Assembly (NCBI GenBank): GCA_902826775.1
Contig: CADEHE010000003.1
Span: 62,001-126,000, forward strand
Length of the DNA stretch: 64,000 bases
Origin: an uncultured Pseudomonadota bacterium
GTDB lineage: Bacteria; Pseudomonadota; Gammaproteobacteria; Burkholderiales; JALYOK01
Direction: 5' to 3'
Shown in pieces: positions 38,219 through 46,161 of the stretch; positions within the stretch are counted from its first letter, which is position 1, and every line of letters begins with the position of its first letter. The notes under the pieces were generated by a model, which did no database searches, was not told the origin of the DNA, and was given only the letters and a program-made list of their open reading frames with translations. A program made the position numbers and the translations under genes.

Positions 38219-39502
38219 ATGAAACTGAGACAGCTGTATCGCGCATGTTGCGCACTCGCAATCGCGCTGCTCAGCGCCGCGCCCGCAGGGGCACAAGACG
38301 CCGCGCCGATCAAGATCGGCATTGTCGTTTTCTTGTCGGGACAAGCGGCGGCACCGTTCGGTGTACCGGCTAAGAACGCAGCCGAGTTGATGGCGGACAG
38401 CCTCAACAAGGGCGGCGTGTTAGGCAAACCTTACGACAAGAAGGGTTTTGGCGGACGCCCGATTGAATTGGTATTCGTCGATGAAGCCGGCGGCACCACC
38501 AAGCAGGTTCAGGAGTACCGCAACTTGGTGCAGCGCCAGGAAGTCGACATGATCATCGGCTATATCGGCAGCGGCGATTGCTTAGCGGTTGGACCGGTGG
38601 CGGAGGAACTTAAACGGCTCACCGTTTTCTTCGACTGCGGCACCCCGCGCATTTTCGAGGATGCTAGCTACAAATACGTGTTCCGCACCGGTCCGCATGG
38701 TGTGATGGACAACGTGGCGCTGGCGCTGTACACGCTTAAGCGCAATCCCAACGTCAAGACCATCATCGGCATCAATCAAAACTATGCATGGGGGCAAGAC
38801 TCCTGGAACGATTTCATTGAATCAATGAAAGCGCTAAAGCCCGATGTGAAGATCCTCGACCCGCAATGGCCGAAACTTGGCGCCGGGCAATACAACGCGG
38901 AAATCTCGGCACTGCTCGCCGCCGACGCCGATGTGGTGCACACGAGCTTGTGGGGCGGCGATTTGGAATCATTCATTCTGCAGGCCGCACCGCGCGATCT
39001 GTTCAAGAAATCGCTGGTGGTGCTCTCCGCCGGCGAGCACGTGGTCGATCGGCTGGAGACGCAGGTTCCGCAGGGCACGCCATTCGGCGCGCGCGGCCCG
39101 CACAACTACTACGCCCCGGATAGCGAACTCAACCGCTGGCTGCGCAAAAGCTATCAAGAGCGCTACAAACTCACACCGATCCAAGCCAGTTATAAAATGG
39201 CGCAAGCGTTCCTCGGCGTGAAATCCGCGTACGAAAAAGCGATGGACAAGAACGGCGGCAAGCATCCGGATCAAGACCAAATCATCGCCGCGTTTGAGCA
39301 TCATGCGTGGGAAGGACCAAGCGGCAAGGTGGAGATGAAACTCGGCAAGGGCCACCAAGCGGTGCAAGGCACGGCGATCGGCACCGTCAAGCATGAAGGC
39401 GGCAAAGCGGTCGCGGCCGACATCGAACGTTATGCCGCGGAGAAAGTAAATCCGCCGGAAGGCGTCAAGAGTTTGGATTGGATCAAAGCGGGGTTCAAGT
39501 GA
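38219..39502 (+). CDS. Periplasmic substrate-binding protein, LivK-type (cluster B)
   Basis: A 427-residue exported binding protein. Signal peptide at about 1-24 (AAPAGAQD), then IKIGIVVFLSGQAAAPFGVP and the HAAT two-lobe pattern with YGWGQDSW-type hinge (NYAWGQDSWNDFIE). The start at 38219 is preceded by GAGGAGAG. A stem-loop follows the stop immediately. The ligand is probably the acid activated by the divergent ligase, an inference from position. Confidence 0.9.
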   Translation: MKLRQLYRACCALAIALLSAAPAGAQDAAPIKIGIVVFLSGQAAAPFGVPAKNAAELMADSLNKGGVLGKPYDKKGFGGRPIELVFVDEAGGTTKQVQEYRNLVQRQEVDMIIGYIGSGDCLAVGPVAEELKRLTVFFDCGTPRIFEDASYKYVFRTGPHGVMDNVALALYTLKRNPNVKTIIGINQNYAWGQDSWNDFIESMKALKPDVKILDPQWPKLGAGQYNAEISALLAADADVVHTSLWGGDLESFILQAAPRDLFKKSLVVLSAGEHVVDRLETQVPQGTPFGARGPHNYYAPDSELNRWLRKSYQERYKLTPIQASYKMAQAFLGVKSAYEKAMDKNGGKHPDQDQIIAAFEHHAWEGPSGKVEMKLGKGHQAVQGTAIGTVKHEGGKAVAADIERYAAEKVNPPEGVKSLDWIKAGFK

Positions 39503-39529
39503 CTTGCGGCAGCGCAGCGGCCGCAAGTC
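39501..39529 (+). terminator. Stem-loop just after cluster B livK stop
   Basis: A 9-base stem (GACTTGCGG with CCGCAAGTC) begins within the stop codon region of livK and has an 11-base loop. There is no T-run, so it probably protects the 3' end of the livK message and lowers read-through, a usual pattern after binding-protein genes. Confidence 0.5.
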
Positions 39530-39618
39530 ATCCCCGAACGCGAAGACAGGCAGAGCCCGCCTTCGCCATCTCTGCGTGCGGGGATCTTCGCCCTCTGCGT
39601 AAACTCGTAATTGAAAGA

Positions 39619-39636
39619 TTCCCGCTTGCGCGGGAA
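39619..39636. repeat. Short palindrome resembling dRS3/REP units
   Basis: TTCCCGC-TTGC-GCGGGAA is a 7-base perfect stem with a 4-base loop, flanked by GA and CGACG. This form (ATTCCCNNNNNNNNGGGAAT-like) resembles dispersed repeats of neisserial and other betaproteobacterial genomes. It lies in the 183-base gap before livH. Confidence 0.4.
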
Positions 39637-39685
39637 CGACGTTTACTGTTTGCCCTGTTTACCCGACCGTTTACCCGTTTTACCC

Positions 39686-40582
39686 ATGCAACAATTCCTC
39701 GCCGTCCTCATTGACGCCGTTAACTACGCATCTTGGCTGTTTATCGTTGCCTCGGGCCTGACGCTCATTTATGGCGTGATGCGCATTTTGAATATGGCGC
39801 ACGGCAGTTTGTACGCGCTCGGCGCCTACACGGCGGCATCGTTTGTCGGCTTCTGGAGTACGCACGGCTATTTTCCCGCTGGCGTGTTCCTGATGCTAAT
39901 CGCGGCGGCGGTAACGGTCGGCGTGATTATGGGGCCGCTGATCGAGCGCGGGCTGCTGCGTTTGCTTTACGGCAAAGACGAGATCGTGCTGCTGCTCGCC
40001 ACATACGCGCTCTTTCTGATTCTCGAAGACGTGATCAAACTGGGCTGGGGTGTGGATGCGTATTACGTGTCGCAGCCCTACGGCCTGCTCGGCAATGTAA
40101 CCCTCGCCGGCTTGAGCTATCCGCTCTACAGCTTCGTGGTGGTCGGTGTGGCCGTCGCCATCGGCGTGGGCTTGAGCTGGGTGCTCAATGGCACGCAACG
40201 CGGCAAGCTGCTCAAGGCGGTAATTCACGACCGCGAAGTGAGCCAGACGCTCGGCATCAATGTCAGTCGCTACTACATGGTGACATTCACCGTGGGCGCG
40301 ATCTTGGCCGCGATCGGCGGCGCTTTCACCGCACCGCAGATCTCGGTGTCGCTGGGCATCGGCGTAGAGGTGATTGTCCTGGCGTTCGCAGTGGTGGTTA
40401 TCGGCGGACTCGGCAGCTTGCCCGGTGCGGCGCTCGGCGCGCTGATTGTCGGACTAGCGCGCTCGCTCGCCGTGCACTATTGGCCGGCGGTGGAATTGTT
40501 TTGCGTGTACTTTGTCATGGCGCTGGTGCTGGTGTTCCGCCCGCAGGGGCTGTTTGCGGCACCCGAGTTGCGAAAAATATGA
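39686..40582 (+). CDS. LivH-type permease (cluster B)
   Basis: A 298-residue inner-membrane permease with about eight membrane segments. Typical motifs are LTLIYGVMRILNMAHGSLYA and VVVIGGLGSLPGAALGALIV. The ATG at 39686 is chosen to match the family start (MQQFLAVLIDAVNYASW). The C-terminus PELRKI and its TGA overlap an ATG (ATGA at 40579-40582) that starts a 13-codon mini-ORF, the first unit of a 38-base repeat chain leading to livM. Confidence 0.92.
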   Translation: MQQFLAVLIDAVNYASWLFIVASGLTLIYGVMRILNMAHGSLYALGAYTAASFVGFWSTHGYFPAGVFLMLIAAAVTVGVIMGPLIERGLLRLLYGKDEIVLLLATYALFLILEDVIKLGWGVDAYYVSQPYGLLGNVTLAGLSYPLYSFVVVGVAVAIGVGLSWVLNGTQRGKLLKAVIHDREVSQTLGINVSRYYMVTFTVGAILAAIGGAFTAPQISVSLGIGVEVIVLAFAVVVIGGLGSLPGAALGALIVGLARSLAVHYWPAVELFCVYFVMALVLVFRPQGLFAAPELRKI

Positions 40583-40620
40583 GCAACTTGGACTCATTCG
40601 TTCAGTTGCGAAAAATATGA
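40579..40620 (+). CDS. 13-codon mini-ORF 1 between livH and livM
   Basis: The ATG at 40579 overlaps the livH TGA, and the ORF encodes MSNLDSFVQLRKI and stops with TGA at 40618-40620. That stop overlaps the ATG of mini-ORF 2. The start of the peptide resembles the LivM N-terminus and its end repeats the livH C-terminal LRKI, as expected if a junction segment was duplicated. Whether the peptide is stable or only relays ribosomes is unknown. Confidence 0.5.
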   Translation: MSNLDSFVQLRKI

Positions 40621-40658
40621 GCACCTCGGATTCTTCCGTTCCACTGCGGAAAACATGA
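40617..40658 (+). CDS. 13-codon mini-ORF 2 between livH and livM
   Basis: The ATG at 40617 overlaps the previous stop. It encodes MSTSDSSVPLRKT and ends with TGA at 40656-40658, which overlaps the livM ATG at 40655. It is the diverged second unit of the duplication and completes the chain of three ATGA overlaps from livH to livM. Confidence 0.5.
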   Translation: MSTSDSSVPLRKT

Positions 40659-41608
40659 GCAAACGCCTCGATCCCGCGCTCGCCGTTTTTCTTGCGCTGC
40701 TGGCCGCACTCATTGCGTTTGCTGCGTGGCTGCCGGCGTGGGCGCAATCGCTGCTGAGTATCGCCCTGGCCACAGGTATGGTAGTGCTTGGGCTGACCTT
40801 GCTCATGCGCACCGGCCTCGTGTCGTTCGGTCAGAGCCTCTACCTTTGCTTGGGTGCGTATGCAGCCGGTATTCTCAATTCGAAGTACGGCGTCACTGAC
40901 ATGATCATCGCCGTCGGCGCGGGCGCGCTCGTCGCCGGCGTCGTCGCGTTCTTGCTCGGCTTCCTCATGGCCACATACCGCCACATCTTCTTCGCCACGC
41001 TGAGCTTGGCATTTTCCATGATCCTGTACGGCTTGCTGGTCAAAAGCGCCGATCTCGGCAGCACCGACGGATTCAATCTTACCGCCCCTACTATCATGGG
41101 TATAAAGCTAGAAGGTGCGTTAAGTCAGAGATACAAGCTTATTCTCGGCGCAGTACTGGCGGCGATTGCGACTATCGGCTTGTGGCGCTATTTGCGCACA
41201 CCGCTCGGACGCCTGGCCCCCGCCATTCGCGACAACGAACTGCGCGTGGAGTACATGGGCGCCTCGGTGCGACACGCGGTGCATGTCAAGTACACCATCG
41301 CGGGTTTGCTGGGAGGCATCGGCGGCGCGCTGGCGGCGCTAGCCGTCGGCCACATCGACCCCGACAGCATGGCGTATTGGACTGTTTCCGGGGAGTTGGT
41401 GTTCATTGCCGTGCTAAGCGGTAGCGCTAGCGTGATCGCCCCGTTCCTCGCCGCCGCGGTGTTTGAGACGCTGCGCATGCTTGCGCATGACTACTCCCCC
41501 AATACTTGGCAGCTAAGCTTGGGCGCGGCCATGCTGTTGCTCATTCTATTTTTGCCAGGCGGCTTGGCTTCAGTGCTGGTGCGCCGCAGCAGGGAGCCTG
41601 CGCCGTGA
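40655..41608 (+). CDS. LivM-type permease (cluster B)
   Basis: A 317-residue inner-membrane permease. LivM motifs GLTLLMRTGLVSFGQSLYLC and AAIRDNELRVEYMGA-like loop (PAIRDNELRVEYMGASV) are present. The stop overlaps the livG GTG (GTGA). The ATG at 40655 is coupled to the preceding mini-ORF. The N-terminus (MSKRLDPALAV) fits the family length. Confidence 0.92.
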   Translation: MSKRLDPALAVFLALLAALIAFAAWLPAWAQSLLSIALATGMVVLGLTLLMRTGLVSFGQSLYLCLGAYAAGILNSKYGVTDMIIAVGAGALVAGVVAFLLGFLMATYRHIFFATLSLAFSMILYGLLVKSADLGSTDGFNLTAPTIMGIKLEGALSQRYKLILGAVLAAIATIGLWRYLRTPLGRLAPAIRDNELRVEYMGASVRHAVHVKYTIAGLLGGIGGALAALAVGHIDPDSMAYWTVSGELVFIAVLSGSASVIAPFLAAAVFETLRMLAHDYSPNTWQLSLGAAMLLLILFLPGGLASVLVRRSREPAP

Positions 41609-42432
41609 GCACAGCGTCCAGCCGCTCCGCCGCCGCGGTTCTGCAAGCGCGCAATCTGCGCAAGCAATTCGGCGCGGTGACGGCAGCAGGCGACATTAGC
41701 GTGGGCATCGAGCGCCTGAGCGTCACCGGATTGATCGGCAGCAACGGCGCCGGCAAGACCACGTTCGTCAACATGATCACTGGCTACTTGAAGCCCGACT
41801 CGGGCACGATCGAGTTTGACGGACGCGACATCACCACGCTGACACCGCGCGCCATTACGCGCCTGGGCATTGCGCGCTCGTTCCAGATCCCGCAGCTCTA
41901 CGATGCCCTCAGCGTCGAAGAGAACATACTCGTGGCGCTCGGCACCGCCGCGCGCAATGGACAGCTCGGGCCCGCCACGGCACCGCGCGGTCAAGCATCG
42001 CGCCTCGCCCGCCAGCAGGAGGAGCAAGCTCTGGCGCAGATCCTGAGCCAGTTCCAGTTGCGCGACTACCGCGTGCGTCTGGCACGCGTGCTGCCGCAAG
42101 GCGTGCGCAAAGCGCTCGATATCGCCTTGGCGATGGTGGCCCGCCCGCAAGTGCTGCTGCTCGACGAACCCACCAGCGGCGTATCGTCGGAAGAGAAATT
42201 CGCCATTATGGATATGATCATGACTGCGCTCGCGCAGCAGGGCGTCACCACCCTGTTTGTCGAGCACGACATGGAGGTGGTCAGCCGCTATGCCCAGCGC
42301 GTGCTGGCGTTTTACGACGGGCGCGTCATCGCCGACGGCGAGCCGAAGCGAGTGCTGCAGGATGATGATGTGCGGCGCTACGTGGTCGGCATGAGTCACG
42401 CTGCGCCCGCAGGCGCACGTTCCCATGCTTAG
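41605..42432 (+). CDS. LivG-type ABC ATPase (cluster B)
   Basis: A 275-residue ATPase. Walker A IGSNGAGKTT, ABC signature region LPQGVRKALDIALAM (an atypical signature, as in cluster A), Walker B LLLDEPTSGV and H-loop FVEHDME. The GTG at 41605 overlaps the livM stop by four bases. The frame is open further upstream into livM, but that stretch has no family similarity. Its end overlaps livF by eight bases. Confidence 0.9.
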   Translation: MSTASSRSAAAVLQARNLRKQFGAVTAAGDISVGIERLSVTGLIGSNGAGKTTFVNMITGYLKPDSGTIEFDGRDITTLTPRAITRLGIARSFQIPQLYDALSVEENILVALGTAARNGQLGPATAPRGQASRLARQQEEQALAQILSQFQLRDYRVRLARVLPQGVRKALDIALAMVARPQVLLLDEPTSGVSSEEKFAIMDMIMTALAQQGVTTLFVEHDMEVVSRYAQRVLAFYDGRVIADGEPKRVLQDDDVRRYVVGMSHAAPAGARSHA

Positions 42433-43069
42433 CCTTACTGGGTTAAGCGTTGCGATCCAAGCCGTGGAAATTCTGCGTGGGGTAAGCATGCATGTTCCTG
42501 CCGGCAGCATGTGCGGACTCATCGGGCGCAACGGCGCCGGCAAGACCACGCTGATGCGCGCCGTCATGGGTTTGCTGCCGGCGCGGCACGGCAGCCTGGC
42601 GTTCGGCCAGCGCGATCTGCTGCGCACGCCAGCCCATGCCCGCGCCGCGCTCGGCATCGGCTACATGCCGGAGGATCGGCGCCTGATCCCCGATCTGAGC
42701 GTGGAAGAGAACCTATGCATGCCGGCATGGGCTAATTCCGTTCCCGATTTGGTGGCGCGCGCGCAGCGGGTGTACGAGGCCATCCCGGAACTGCGCGAGT
42801 TCACTAGCCGCCGCGCCTCGCAGCTATCGGGTGGTCAGCAAAAGCTGGTGGCGTTGGGCCGCGCGCTCATGTCTGGCACCAACTTGCTGCTGCTCGATGA
42901 GCCGTTTGAAGGCGTCGCTCCGGCGCTGTGCCAACGCCTAATAGAAGTAGTGGAGAACCTCAAACGGCAAGGTTTGACCGTGCTGTTGTCGGAGTCCGAT
43001 CTGCAGCACTCGGCGCGCCTGCTTGATCAGGTGTTTCGCATTGATCGTGGCGTCGTCAACGCGGCTTAG
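42425..43069 (+). CDS. LivF-type ABC ATPase, short (cluster B)
   Basis: A 214-residue ATPase, about 20 residues shorter than most LivF proteins. Walker A IGRNGAGKTT, signature LSGGQQKLVALG and Walker B LLLDEPFEGVAP are intact. After the D-loop the usual LivF motif LVEQN is replaced by LLSESDLQHS, so the switch-region Gln is missing. It may still hydrolyse ATP with LivG as the partner. Last gene of cluster B. Confidence 0.88.
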   Translation: MLSLTGLSVAIQAVEILRGVSMHVPAGSMCGLIGRNGAGKTTLMRAVMGLLPARHGSLAFGQRDLLRTPAHARAALGIGYMPEDRRLIPDLSVEENLCMPAWANSVPDLVARAQRVYEAIPELREFTSRRASQLSGGQQKLVALGRALMSGTNLLLLDEPFEGVAPALCQRLIEVVENLKRQGLTVLLSESDLQHSARLLDQVFRIDRGVVNAA

Positions 43070-43279
43070 AGCTGCATCCGGCGTACGCTCCGTGCCCTCA
43101 ATTGGTCGTATGAAAACCAGTACCGAGAGCGAATGAACGCAAGCTATGAAGGGGGGTCTAACTGCCGCGAGTAGGTTGAACGCATGATTCAGCCTCGATT
43201 TTCGTGATGCACCGCACAAAATTCCTACGATTTCACTTTAATGCGAATGCCGCCGAGTAACGTGTGTGCCGCGAATTTA

Positions 43280-43308
43280 TTGACATTCTCGGCGCAGCGC
43301 AATAAAGT
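43280..43308 (+). promoter_or_regulatory. Sigma-70-type promoter of the PQQ dehydrogenase gene
   Basis: TTGACA at 43280-43285, a 17-base spacer, and TAAAGT at 43303-43308. The -35 box is perfect and the spacer optimal. It is 118 bases from the start codon. Confidence 0.6.
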
Positions 43309-43332
43309 TCCCCCCGTGCTGAATCGAGGCAC

Positions 43333-43344
43333 GTCAGTACTGAC
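43333..43344. promoter_or_regulatory. Perfect palindrome GTCAGTACTGAC in the dehydrogenase leader
   Basis: A 12-base perfect palindrome about 20 bases downstream of the expected transcription start, a position where a bound repressor could block transcription. The half-site CAGTAC also forms the arms of the inverted repeat in the ligase/livK gap at 38080-38107. Confidence 0.4.
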
Positions 43345-43425
43345 ATCTCTCTCTGATGTTTGCAGTTCCAGTAAGTAAGTCGAACAAGCTTGTTTTCCAA
43401 TAACGAAGCTATGGGGGTAGTCACA

Positions 43426-45171
43426 ATGCAAGTTAAACAAACCTTAAAGTGGTCGGCTGCTGCGTTAATGACGCTCAGCGCTGGCTTGGCTTTCGGCCAA
43501 GGCATCGACGAGCTCGTCGCGAAAGTGCACCCGAACTATGTCACAGACGAAATGTTGTTGAACAGTGACAAAGACCAAAACAACTGGATGTTGTATGGGA
43601 AAGACTATCAGACCACCCGCTACAGTGGTCTGACCAGCATCAACCAAGGTAACGTCAAGAAAATGACGCCGGTTTGGAACATGTCGTTCGGCGTGCTGGA
43701 CGGTCAGGACAGCCAGGCGATCGTGGTTAACGGCACCGTGTACGTCACCACCTCATACAACAAGGTGATCGCAGCCAACGGTGTGACCGGCGAGATCATT
43801 TGGAAGTATGAGCGCGAGTTGCCCGGCGACGTCTATCCAAAACTCTGCTGCGACGTGGTTAACCGCGGTGTAGCCGTGTACAAGGACAAAGTCTATCTCG
43901 CCACGTTGGACGCGCACATCGTCGCGCTGCACAACGCAACCGGTAAAGTGCTGTGGGACAAGAAGATCGGCGATTACACCTACGCCGAAACCTTCACCCT
44001 GATGCCGATGGCGCTGCGCGGCAAGATCATCTTCGGTACGGCCGGTGCTGAATACGGCGTCCGCGGCTGGATCGCCGCTGTAAATGCCGACAATGGTGAC
44101 ATGGTGTGGAAGACCTACACCATTCCCGCTAAAGGCGAACCCGGCAACGACACCTGGGCTGGTGACAGCTGGAAATACGGCGGTGGCTCTGCCTGGATCA
44201 CCGGCTCGTATGACGCGGAAACCAACAATCTGTATTGGCCAGTGGGCAACCCCGGCCCGGACTTCGACCGTCACGTTCGCGCGGGTGATAACCTGTTCAC
44301 CAACTCGAACTTGGTGCTCGATCCCGATACCGGCAAGATCAAGAGTTACTTCCAGTACACGCCGAACGATCCGTACGATTACGATGGCGTGAACGAAATG
44401 ATCTTAGTCACGACCAAAGGCGGCAAGAAAGTGTGGCTGCACGGTTCGCGTAACGGCCACATCTACGCAATCGACCGCACCCAAACCATGAACAGCAAAG
44501 CCGGTCCGATCCCAGAGAATAAGTGCGTTTGGGCAACGGCGCTGGGCCGCATCAACTTTACCAAGCCCATCACCCCGGCCAACAACTGCAAGCCGATCTA
44601 CAATTGGCCCGAGAAAGACGTTGTGTACGAAAAAGTGACCACCGATATCGCCCCGACTCTTGACGGCGGTAAAGAATGGCACCCGATGTCGTACAGCCAT
44701 CGCACCAACATGGCCTACGTTCCGGTCTACAACTTCGCGATGGACCTGCAAGCGAAGAAAATGGAATGGAAGCGCGGTGAGTGGTACCTCGGCGCGAAAG
44801 TGCTGAACTTCCTGGCGGGTAACGGTGCAATCAACGCCTACGAAATCGAAGGCGGCAAGCTGACCTGGAGCCGTCCGATGTCTGAGCCAGCCACCAGCGG
44901 CACGACCGCGACCGCCGGCGGCTTGGTGCTGTTCGGCGACGCACGTGGCTACGTCCACGCCGTCAACGACTCGACCGGCGAATCGCTCTATTCGTTCAAC
45001 GTCGGTTCCGGTGTACACGGCAACCCGACCACCTACGCTGTCGGCGGCAAGCAATACATCGCTTACGTCTACGGTTCAGGCGGTGGCGGTATCTGGCCGT
45101 TGCACTACGCTGATTGGTACAAGAAAAACAATAAAGGTGGCGGCCTAATGGTCTTCACCGTCAACGACTAA
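43426..45171 (+). CDS. Lanthanide-type PQQ-dependent alcohol dehydrogenase (XoxF-like)
   Basis: A 581-residue periplasmic quinoprotein with an eight-bladed propeller. The signal peptide is about 1-24 (GLAFGQG). Adjacent Cys141-Cys142 (CCDVVNRG) form the PQQ-stacking disulfide. Metal ligands appear as Glu209 (GAEYGVRG) and Asn275 (GNPGPDFD). The catalytic base is Asp318 and the lanthanide-marking acid Asp320 in YDYDGVNE; calcium enzymes have Ala or similar at the second place. It oxidises alcohols to aldehydes and passes electrons to cytochrome c. Methanol is likely but not proven; the clade could prefer other alcohols. It is followed by XoxJ- and cytochrome-like genes. Confidence 0.9.
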   Translation: MQVKQTLKWSAAALMTLSAGLAFGQGIDELVAKVHPNYVTDEMLLNSDKDQNNWMLYGKDYQTTRYSGLTSINQGNVKKMTPVWNMSFGVLDGQDSQAIVVNGTVYVTTSYNKVIAANGVTGEIIWKYERELPGDVYPKLCCDVVNRGVAVYKDKVYLATLDAHIVALHNATGKVLWDKKIGDYTYAETFTLMPMALRGKIIFGTAGAEYGVRGWIAAVNADNGDMVWKTYTIPAKGEPGNDTWAGDSWKYGGGSAWITGSYDAETNNLYWPVGNPGPDFDRHVRAGDNLFTNSNLVLDPDTGKIKSYFQYTPNDPYDYDGVNEMILVTTKGGKKVWLHGSRNGHIYAIDRTQTMNSKAGPIPENKCVWATALGRINFTKPITPANNCKPIYNWPEKDVVYEKVTTDIAPTLDGGKEWHPMSYSHRTNMAYVPVYNFAMDLQAKKMEWKRGEWYLGAKVLNFLAGNGAINAYEIEGGKLTWSRPMSEPATSGTTATAGGLVLFGDARGYVHAVNDSTGESLYSFNVGSGVHGNPTTYAVGGKQYIAYVYGSGGGGIWPLHYADWYKKNNKGGGLMVFTVND

Positions 45172-45191
45172 TTCAGGGAGTCGTTGTAAGG

Positions 45192-45220
45192 AAAAGGGAG
45201 GGCTTCGCCCTCCCTTTTTT
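45192..45220 (+). terminator. Intrinsic terminator after the PQQ dehydrogenase gene
   Basis: A perfect 12-base stem (AAAAGGGAGGGC with GCCCTCCCTTTT), a three-base loop, and a T-run. It lies only 20 bases after the stop and before the next gene of the set, so most transcripts should end here and the two downstream genes are expressed at a lower level. Confidence 0.9.
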
Positions 45221-45242
45221 CTGTTTAATAGCAGGAGTAATC

Positions 45243-46148
45243 GTGAGGAAATTCCAACAAGCATTCGCTGCCGCTGCACTCTCTTTGGTTGCAGCAGCGG
45301 CTGTAGCGCAACAAGACAGATCCGACCCGCACTTCCAGGCAGGCTATCGGGAGGGCGCAAAACTGGACGATCCCGCAGACCGTAAGAGCACCGACGCCTT
45401 AACCAGAATCAAGAAGCGCGGCCGGATGGTGGTTTGCGCCGATCCCAACATCTACCCGTACTCCGACAAAGGCGACCCGCCTGGTTTCGATATCGAAATC
45501 ATGCGCGAGATCGCCAAGCGCTCGGGCTGGCGATTCGAAACCTACTGGATCGATACGGGCACACGCGGCGGCTTGGGCCGGGCACTGCGCCAGTCGATTC
45601 TGCAAGGAAGCTGTGACATATTTCTGGGCTTAGCAGTCGGCGGCACCGATGAGGAAATGGCCGAGAAGAAAATGACTTACACACACCCATACATCGGCTT
45701 GGGCTATGTGCTCGTGGTGCAGGGTCAAGCAGCGGGCGCGAAGACGCTGGATGACCTGAAGCAAAAGAATGTCAAAGTGGCGGTATCGATGTCAACGCCG
45801 ATGGATGACTACCTGTTTACGCAGGAAGTGCCGCGCGACCTCTTCCTAGGCAATCGCCGTATCGTCGATTCGCTCGAAGCCGGGAAGTCGGACGCGGCCA
45901 TGGTGTGGTTGACGACGTTGGCGGAAGTTGCGCGTGACCGGGCAGCCAACCTGGAAGTCAAGTTTTCAGTGGCAGAGGGGTTCGTGCCGCTGCCAGGCTT
46001 GCGGTGGAACGGCGCGTTTGGACTGATGGAGCGCGACAAGGAGTTGAAGAAACACCTAGACGAAATGATCGACACCTTAATTAAGGAAGGCCGGATCAAG
46101 GCAATCGTAGAAAGTTACGGCATTCCGTACTACGCACCATTCTCGTAA
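45243..46148 (+). CDS. Quinoprotein-associated periplasmic binding protein (XoxJ-like)
   Basis: A 301-residue exported protein of the type II solute-binding fold (family 3). The signal peptide is about 1-22. Core strands GRMVVCADPNIYPYSDKGDP and PGFDIEIMREIAKRSGW match MxaJ/XoxJ, a protein thought to help activate the dehydrogenase by holding a partly open conformation. The GTG start at 45243 follows AGGAG with five bases between. It is separated from the dehydrogenase gene by a strong terminator. Confidence 0.88.
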   Translation: MRKFQQAFAAAALSLVAAAAVAQQDRSDPHFQAGYREGAKLDDPADRKSTDALTRIKKRGRMVVCADPNIYPYSDKGDPPGFDIEIMREIAKRSGWRFETYWIDTGTRGGLGRALRQSILQGSCDIFLGLAVGGTDEEMAEKKMTYTHPYIGLGYVLVVQGQAAGAKTLDDLKQKNVKVAVSMSTPMDDYLFTQEVPRDLFLGNRRIVDSLEAGKSDAAMVWLTTLAEVARDRAANLEVKFSVAEGFVPLPGLRWNGAFGLMERDKELKKHLDEMIDTLIKEGRIKAIVESYGIPYYAPFS

Positions 46149-46161
46149 GAAGGAGAGACAT

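Larger units (their letters stand above)
40568..40661 (+). repeat. 38-bp tandem repeat, three copies, at the livH-livM junction
   Basis: The core TTGCGAAAAATATGAGCA occurs at 40568-40585 and again at 40606-40623. A diverged third copy (CTGCGGAAAACATGAGCA) is at 40644-40661. The period is exactly 38 bases. Each copy contains the ATGA stop/start overlap, and the linkers between copies also resemble each other (TTGGACTCATTCGTT and TCGGATTCTTCCGTT). Confidence 0.92.
43070..43425. other. Intergenic leader of the PQQ dehydrogenase gene (356 bases)
   Basis: A noncoding gap. Its left half shows nothing I can support as a gene. The right half holds a promoter at 43280-43308 and a palindrome at 43333-43344. 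The transcript would have a leader of about 110 bases before the ATG at 43426, and GGGGGTAG may serve as the ribosome site. Confidence 0.6.

Noticed and set aside
40568..40661. 38-bp repeat considered as a CRISPR or operator array
   Set aside because: The whole unit repeats, including the linker, and carries overlapping stop/start codons; there are no unique spacers or cas genes.
41491..42657. 388-codon minus-strand frame over cluster B livG
   Set aside because: Antisense to an ABC ATPase with intact Walker motifs.
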